Shown here: piece after piece, positions 6,481 through 9,960 of the stretch | Layout of the letters: each line of letters opens with the position of its first letter | Position numbering within the stretch: the stretch's first letter is position 1 | From: an uncultured Clostridium sp. | GTDB lineage: Bacteria > Bacillota > Clostridia > TANB77 > CAG-508 | Direction: 5' to 3' | DNA: 9,960 nt | NCBI GenBank assembly: GCA_947568605.1 | Contig: CANOPV010000019.1 | Location: forward strand, 1-9,960 | Translations under genes and position numbers: made by a program | Notes under the pieces: model-generated | The model's input: only the letters and a program-made list of their open reading frames with translations | Told to the model about the DNA's origin: nothing | Databases searched by the model: none

Positions 6481-6717
6481 TCAATTTTTAAAAATTGTAA
6501 TTACAACTACTCCTGGTAATCCTAAAAATGCTGTAATTATTATTGAAATCCAATTTATTTGTACTGGAATTTCTATAAGCTTTAATACATACAATGCAAT
6601 CAAGCCTAAAGTTGCATTAATTACTACTTGAATAAAAGTCTTATATGAATAGCCAAATATTCTTAATAAAAATCCATAAACAAGTAGTGAAATTATAAAA
6701 ATTAAAATATTAATCAT
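6481..6717 (-). CDS. BofA-like (pro-sigma-K processing inhibitor family) small membrane protein
   Basis: A 78-residue, almost wholly hydrophobic protein: an N-terminal helix (about 3-20) and a second hydrophobic region (31-48 and 57-75). The conserved BofA features are present: NATLGLIALYVLKLIEIPV corresponds to the family's N-G-L-L-G...L-N-L-I-G-I block, and the end, FLGLPGVVVI, matches the L-G-I-P-G-V-x-x-x motif. BofA in spore formers holds the SpoIVFB protease inactive in the forespore membrane during sigma-K control; family members on mobile elements have no established role that I know of. It is the first gene after the repeat-bearing gap, with AAAGGA 6 nt before the ATG, and its TGA overlaps the next gene's ribosome site. 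It could alternatively be a generic two-helix transfer-operon subunit resembling BofA, but the C-terminal GLPG motif is specific. Confidence 0.7.
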   Translation of the reverse strand: MINILIFIISLLVYGFLLRIFGYSYKTFIQVVINATLGLIALYVLKLIEIPVQINWISIIITAFLGLPGVVVITIFKN

Positions 6718-6755
6718 TTTTATTCCTTTTGCAAATTGTTATTAAAATTGATATT

Positions 6756-6775
6756 AATGTTTATTGTGGAACATT
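6756..6775. repeat. Short inverted repeat in the relaxase/BofA gap
   Basis: aatgtt (6756-6761) and aacatt (6770-6775) with an 8-nt loop tattgtgg. It is directly adjacent to direct repeat copy 1. With only six base pairs it could occur by chance in AT-rich DNA. Confidence 0.35.
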
Positions 6776-6795
6776 TTGTATTAATTATCTGTACT
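6774..6795. repeat. Direct repeat copy 1 in the relaxase/BofA gap
   Basis: Four T residues followed by gtattaattatctgtact. It matches the copy at 6837-6858 at 20 of 22 positions; the differences are t/c at the fifth and a/g at the tenth base after the T run. The start-to-start distance is 63 bp, six helical turns, which would put two bound proteins on the same DNA face. Confidence 0.7.
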
Positions 6796-6805
6796 ATATA
6801 GATAA
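6785..6805. repeat. Short inverted repeat overlapping direct repeat copy 1
   Basis: ttatct (6785-6790) and agataa (6800-6805) with a 9-nt loop. The left arm is part of direct repeat copy 1. Copy 2 has no equivalent hairpin, so the two repeat copies sit in different structural settings. Confidence 0.35.
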
Positions 6806-6828
6806 AATAAGAGATTGCAGGTTTTAAA

Positions 6829-6881
6829 AATTGTATTTTTGTATCAATTGTCTGTACTTTTTCTTTAAAAAAAATACAATT
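6829..6881. repeat. 12-bp perfect inverted repeat at the end of the relaxase gene
   Basis: aattgtattttt (6829-6840) and aaaaatacaatt (6870-6881) are exact reverse complements around a 29-nt loop. The right arm ends on the last base of the relaxase stop codon. The stem is almost all A/T and lacks a U-tract-type G/C hairpin, so it is a poor intrinsic terminator. It is better read as an oriT-type or protein-binding palindrome. Confidence 0.6.
6837..6858. repeat. Direct repeat copy 2 in the relaxase/BofA gap
   Basis: Four T residues followed by gtatcaattgtctgtact, the partner of 6774-6795. It lies inside the loop of the 12-bp inverted repeat at 6829-6881 and contains a local caattg palindrome that copy 1 lacks (taatta there). 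Confidence 0.7.
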
Positions 6882-8542
6882 CATCTTTCTAATCCCCAAT
6901 CTATATTTCCTTTCATTCTATTTTTTAAGTATATTTCTTTCTTAGCTTGCTTAGATAAATTGCTACTATTCTTTAATCTATTGTAATAAGCATTAAGTGA
7001 TATGTTTTCTTCTGATAGCATTTGAAATATATCATTTATCATCTTTCTAGCATTTTGACTTTCAAATCGTTTTAAATATATATCTTCATTTGCCTTCTTT
7101 ATTCCTTGTTTTTCTGCATATTTAATTCTATTATCTATCCACTCTTGTTTCCTTCTAATATATTCTTCAAAACTAACTTCTTTTACAAATTGCATTATCT
7201 GATTTCCTATCTTGTTAAACATTTCGCTTTCTGCTCTTCTTCTTATTTTTTCATAGTCCTTTTTATTATCAATATCAGCAATAATTCTTGAAACATTTAT
7301 TGATGTTTGTATGTATTCATCAAATTCATTTTTGCAATCTTCTGAAGTATTTAGAATAAGTTTAGATAGTTCATCTATATACATCTTTACTTCTGGTATT
7401 TGATATTTGTATTTATAACCATTTTCAAAATTATTAGATATACTTTTTAACTCTGCTATTTTATTAAGAATAATATCGAAATTTTGCTCTTTGAATTTAT
7501 TTGATATTATTGGTATTCCAAAAATATCTGGCATTATTTCTTTAAGTTTGTTTTCTATGTCTATATGTTCTTTATTCTTTTGAGCTATATAATTTTCTAA
7601 CTCACTTTTACTATCAAATACTTTTAAATTTGAGAAATTTGCTAAAAACTCTGCTGTGTCTAAAAAAGAATTTTGCCTATAAAGTATTGATTGTTCTCCA
7701 CAATTTTTAAATTCAAATCTGTCTACCTCTATTTTCTTTATTTCTGTAAAATTATTAGGTTCTTCTATATCACAAATATAAATATGATGTTCTAATTCTA
7801 AATCTTTTAAGCTATCCATTATTATTTTTTCTTCATTATCTGTATCTACAATTCTTAATTGCATATCTGGATTCTTATAAAATTCTTTTAGTGTATCTTT
7901 ATATTTTTGCAATTCCTCATTTGTTAAATTTGCTATTTGTTTTTTAGAAACATTTTTAATATCATATAAACTTTTTAATTTTAGTTTAAATATACTTTTT
8001 GATAATGCTTTTCTAATCTTTTTATATCTAACAAATGGTTTCTTTTGAAGTTCTAAATTTTGATTTTTATTCCAAAAAAGCAAATGGCAATGTGGATTAT
8101 TTTTTTTAGAATGATATGAAGCTGTCCATTCAATGTTTTCTGGTTTTATTCCATACTGTTCCCCTATTTCATTTATTCGTTCAATTATTAAATCTTTCCA
8201 AGCAGTTTTAATTGTATATCCATATTGAATTGCGTCAGATTCACTAAGTGAAATTACAGTTTTATATATATCTATATTGTTTAAAGTTTTATTTACTACA
8301 TACTTTTTTATTTCCTTTAAATCCATTTTTTCCACATTAGAATTACCATTTATATATCCAAAAAGTCCGTGTAAATCATCTCCAAAATCAGCACCTGGTC
8401 TAGTAGCAATATAATCTTCGTGTAGCTCGTCTAAATACGCTTGTATTCGTATTGACCTACCTTTATTATCATACTTTTTATATATTTCTTTTTGATTTAA
8501 CCATTTAAAGAAAACTCCATCACTAAATCTATCTTTATCCAT
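6881..8542 (-). CDS. Conjugative relaxase, MOBP-like (MobP3-type)
   Basis: A 553-residue protein that would nick one strand at oriT and stay attached to its 5' end during transfer. The N-terminal ~165 residues carry the relaxase signatures: a candidate catalytic Tyr44 in DYIATRPGA, a hydrophobic segment KTVISLSESDA (94-104), and the metal-binding motif with His144, His151 and His153 in ASYHSKKNNPHCHLLFW. This HxxxxxxHxH layout and the YIATRPG motif are those of MOBP-type relaxases of Firmicutes elements; I place it nearest MobP3 from memory. Residues 200-553 are a long, helical, Lys/Glu-rich region with several coiled coils (390-520), probably the VirD4-recruiting and relaxosome-assembly part. 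AAAAGGA lies upstream of the ATG. It ends in TGA. No frameshift is seen. The gene lies downstream of the RHH gene, as expected for a relaxosome operon. Confidence 0.85.
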   Translation of the reverse strand: MDKDRFSDGVFFKWLNQKEIYKKYDNKGRSIRIQAYLDELHEDYIATRPGADFGDDLHGLFGYINGNSNVEKMDLKEIKKYVVNKTLNNIDIYKTVISLSESDAIQYGYTIKTAWKDLIIERINEIGEQYGIKPENIEWTASYHSKKNNPHCHLLFWNKNQNLELQKKPFVRYKKIRKALSKSIFKLKLKSLYDIKNVSKKQIANLTNEELQKYKDTLKEFYKNPDMQLRIVDTDNEEKIIMDSLKDLELEHHIYICDIEEPNNFTEIKKIEVDRFEFKNCGEQSILYRQNSFLDTAEFLANFSNLKVFDSKSELENYIAQKNKEHIDIENKLKEIMPDIFGIPIISNKFKEQNFDIILNKIAELKSISNNFENGYKYKYQIPEVKMYIDELSKLILNTSEDCKNEFDEYIQTSINVSRIIADIDNKKDYEKIRRRAESEMFNKIGNQIMQFVKEVSFEEYIRRKQEWIDNRIKYAEKQGIKKANEDIYLKRFESQNARKMINDIFQMLSEENISLNAYYNRLKNSSNLSKQAKKEIYLKNRMKGNIDWGLER

Positions 8543-8558
8543 TTACTATATTTCCTTT

Positions 8559-9428
8559 TTACAAAGATTTTTCTGATTCTTGCATATTTTCTAATTCTGA
8601 TTCCTTCATATCAATTGCATAGCATATACAACTACTTACACTTTCTATAAAGTATTCATCATCTAAAATTCTTTCTGTAATATTTATTACAGAATCATAA
8701 TCAACTTTTAAATATTCACTAATTTTTCCTTTTTTCATATCATCTTTTAATTCATCTAAAACACAATTAGCAATACCTTTAAATAAATGAGAATTATTAG
8801 AACTATTTATTTTTTCAATAACATCTGAAATTTGTCTTTCTATTGCACGTTCACAAAGTTCATTTTCTATTTCTTCCCAATGTGCATTAAAGAAATCTTG
8901 ATCTTTCTTCTTTTCACAATCACTTATACTAACTAACGTCATATCATTTCCGTTTGAAGGATCGTGTATTCTAAATAATCCATTAAATAAATATTCTTCC
9001 TTTAATATAGAAAAATAAATATAATTATCTGAACCAAACACAATTTCTTCAAATTGAATTTTATATCTATTATCCTCATAAGCGTCTTGTACTTTTGCAA
9101 CTTCTTGCCAATCTTCTGGATCTATTAAAGATTTTACAGAAATATATGAATTATTAAATTTACGAAGCATAGTATTAAGGTCTGCTACAAATTCTATTAT
9201 TTTTTCTGGTGTCATATCTTTTCTAGTATCACAAAACCAAAAATTACAATTATCTGTATTTCCTACCAATGTTACATCTTTATTCTTTAAATCTAATTTA
9301 ATCCAATCACTCCAATGCCTATCTGTATCTTTTGCACATAATGCTATTTTATTTTCAGAGTATTCTACATATTTAAAATTATATTTTTTACATACACTTT
9401 TTAATTGTTCTTTATAATCTTTTTCCAT
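8559..9428 (-). CDS. Unrecognised acidic soluble protein between RHH gene and relaxase
   Basis: A 289-residue acidic protein without signal peptide or membrane segments. I do not recognise a family. Residues 1-170 appear alpha/beta, with aromatic-rich strands (HWSDWIKLDL, CNFWFCD, YIYFSILKEEYLFNGLFRI). Residues 175-289 are mainly helical and acidic (FFNAHWEEIENELCERAIE, AIDMKESELE). Nine cysteines are present (13, 31, 61, 66, 171, 192, 222, 267, 269); 61/66 and 267/269 are close pairs, but there is no standard zinc-ribbon spacing. AAGGAG lies 6 nt before the ATG. It starts 10 nt after the RHH gene stop and ends 16 nt before the relaxase start, so it is co-expressed with both. It may be a relaxosome accessory or a cargo gene of the element; the sequence does not decide. 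Confidence 0.7.
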   Translation of the reverse strand: MEKDYKEQLKSVCKKYNFKYVEYSENKIALCAKDTDRHWSDWIKLDLKNKDVTLVGNTDNCNFWFCDTRKDMTPEKIIEFVADLNTMLRKFNNSYISVKSLIDPEDWQEVAKVQDAYEDNRYKIQFEEIVFGSDNYIYFSILKEEYLFNGLFRIHDPSNGNDMTLVSISDCEKKKDQDFFNAHWEEIENELCERAIERQISDVIEKINSSNNSHLFKGIANCVLDELKDDMKKGKISEYLKVDYDSVINITERILDDEYFIESVSSCICYAIDMKESELENMQESEKSL

Positions 9429-9438
9429 ATACTACTCC

Positions 9439-9960
9439 TTATATTAAATTTTTAAAATTTAAGTCCTTAGGTAATATTCTAGTGATGTCATCTTCAAAAT
9501 ATGGAGATTTTATTGCTTGATAACCCAATTTATTTGCAAGATTGATTTTATCCTTTATGAATTGCTGATCATCTTCACTATTAAATATGTATGATAATAC
9601 ATAAGCTTGTAAAAATATTGAAGAAAAACTTGCTTTTGCACTCTTACTTAACAATGCAATATGTCTTTCAAACTTTCTACTTAACTTTTCTTCTATTATT
9701 TTTTCTAACATTTTTTCTAATTTACTTACACTTTTTTCATTAGCTTTAATTTCAAGGTATTCTTCTAATGCTCTATTTATAATTTCACTTTCAGTCGCTT
9801 TTCTATCTTCTTTTGCTATTGAAGCAACATATTTTTTTAATTAGTCTTTTAATGTTTTAGGAACTACAGCATAAACTTTTTCTGTTCTGCTTTCCTCTTT
9901 CTTTTTAATAATTTTAATATTAAATTTTTTGGTTCTTATGGTATTTATATGTATGAAAAT
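9439..9960 (-). pseudogene. Ribbon-helix-helix relaxosome-type DNA-binding protein with an in-frame stop
   Basis: One frame is open from the right edge to TAA 9441-9439 except for a single TAA at 9843-9841. Before the stop: KVYAVVPKTLKD (a beta-strand then start of helix A). After it, in the same frame: LKKYVASIAKED, then TESEIINRALEEYLE. Joined, these form a complete ribbon-helix-helix domain, the fold of Arc/CopG-type proteins that bind oriT or their own promoter in relaxosome operons. Position 9843 most likely was a Gln (CAA) or Glu (GAA) codon. The remaining ~100 residues are helical (KLSRKFERHIALLSKSAKASF). An ATG at 9711 gives a 90-residue open frame but would lack the whole DNA-binding domain and has no good ribosome site, so I treat it as an internal Met. 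No start codon is seen before the edge; the gene probably begins upstream. Confidence 0.7.

Larger units (their letters stand above)
6718..6880. promoter_or_regulatory. Repeat-rich intergenic gap: candidate oriT and/or transfer-operon control region
   Basis: This is the only gap longer than about 30 bp in the window. It separates the DNA-processing genes from the channel operon. It carries two near-identical 22-bp direct repeats 63 bp apart, a 12-bp perfect inverted repeat touching the relaxase stop, and two smaller hairpins. Such packing next to a relaxase gene is typical of a transfer origin. It is equally compatible with paired operator sites for a promoter serving 6717 to 1. No -35/-10 pair stands out: TATAGT at 6800-6795 on the minus strand has only a weak CTGCAA 17 nt upstream. 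No G+C-rich terminator is seen. Confidence 0.45.

Noticed and set aside
6829..6881. Intrinsic terminator after the relaxase
   Set aside because: The stem is nearly all A/T with a 29-nt loop; it would be too weak for a rho-independent terminator.
9439..9711. Independent 90-residue gene starting at 9711
   Set aside because: The same frame continues upstream through a clear ribbon-helix-helix domain interrupted by one stop; the ATG lacks a good ribosome site.
1..9960. tRNA, rRNA, riboswitch, CRISPR array or insertion sequence
   Set aside because: No cloverleaf, G+C-rich structured RNA stretch, regular repeat-spacer array or transposase was seen. Gaps between genes, other than 6718-6880, are under 35 bp.

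Overview
The window is one contiguous, all-minus-strand segment of a conjugative element (ICE or conjugative plasmid) from a very AT-rich Firmicutes-type bacterium. GC is roughly a quarter to a third by eye; it was not computed. The low GC, AGA-dominated arginine codons, strong AGGAGG ribosome binding sites, a relaxase with a Firmicutes-style YIATRPG/HxH signature, a BofA-like protein and a TrbL/PrgI/VirB4-type secretion operon all point to Clostridia or a related low-GC gut lineage. TAA, TAG and TGA all end genes here, so the standard bacterial code applies.

Transcription runs from high to low coordinates. DNA-processing end: a ribbon-helix-helix (relaxosome-type) gene interrupted by an in-frame TAA (9960-9439), an unrecognised acidic soluble protein (9428-8559), and a MOBP-like relaxase (8542-6881). 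Next is the only sizeable gap (6880-6718, 163 bp), which holds a pair of imperfect 22-bp direct repeats and three inverted repeats. It is a candidate oriT and/or control region.

Transfer operon: a BofA-like two-helix membrane protein (6717-6481), a small winged-helix protein (6468-6187), a VirD4/TraG coupling ATPase broken by several lesions (6155-3986), a VirB2/TrbC-like pilin with signal peptide (3971-3615), a coiled-coil protein with one hydrophobic segment (3595-2831), a TrbL/VirB6-like polytopic channel protein (2813-1965), a coiled-coil cytosolic protein (1962-1429), a second two-helix membrane protein with a large ectodomain (1405-779), a small conserved-looking unknown (766-425), a PrgI/VirB3-like protein (438-64), and the first codons of a probable VirB4 ATPase running off the left edge (64-1). 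Genes are separated by a few bases or overlap, which suggests one translationally coupled transcript.

The likely joint function is as follows: RHH protein and relaxase process the DNA at oriT, VirD4 hands the relaxase-DNA complex to the channel, and VirB2-, VirB3-, VirB6- and VirB4-like proteins build and power the channel.

The most striking sequence-level feature is damage in three transfer genes. VirD4 carries a +1 insertion just after its P-loop region and a cluster of small insertions with two in-frame TAAs directly after its Walker B motif. The RHH gene has a nonsense codon. VirB4 appears to change frame inside a run of A residues. The cause is either decay of the element or sequence/assembly error, and the window alone cannot decide.
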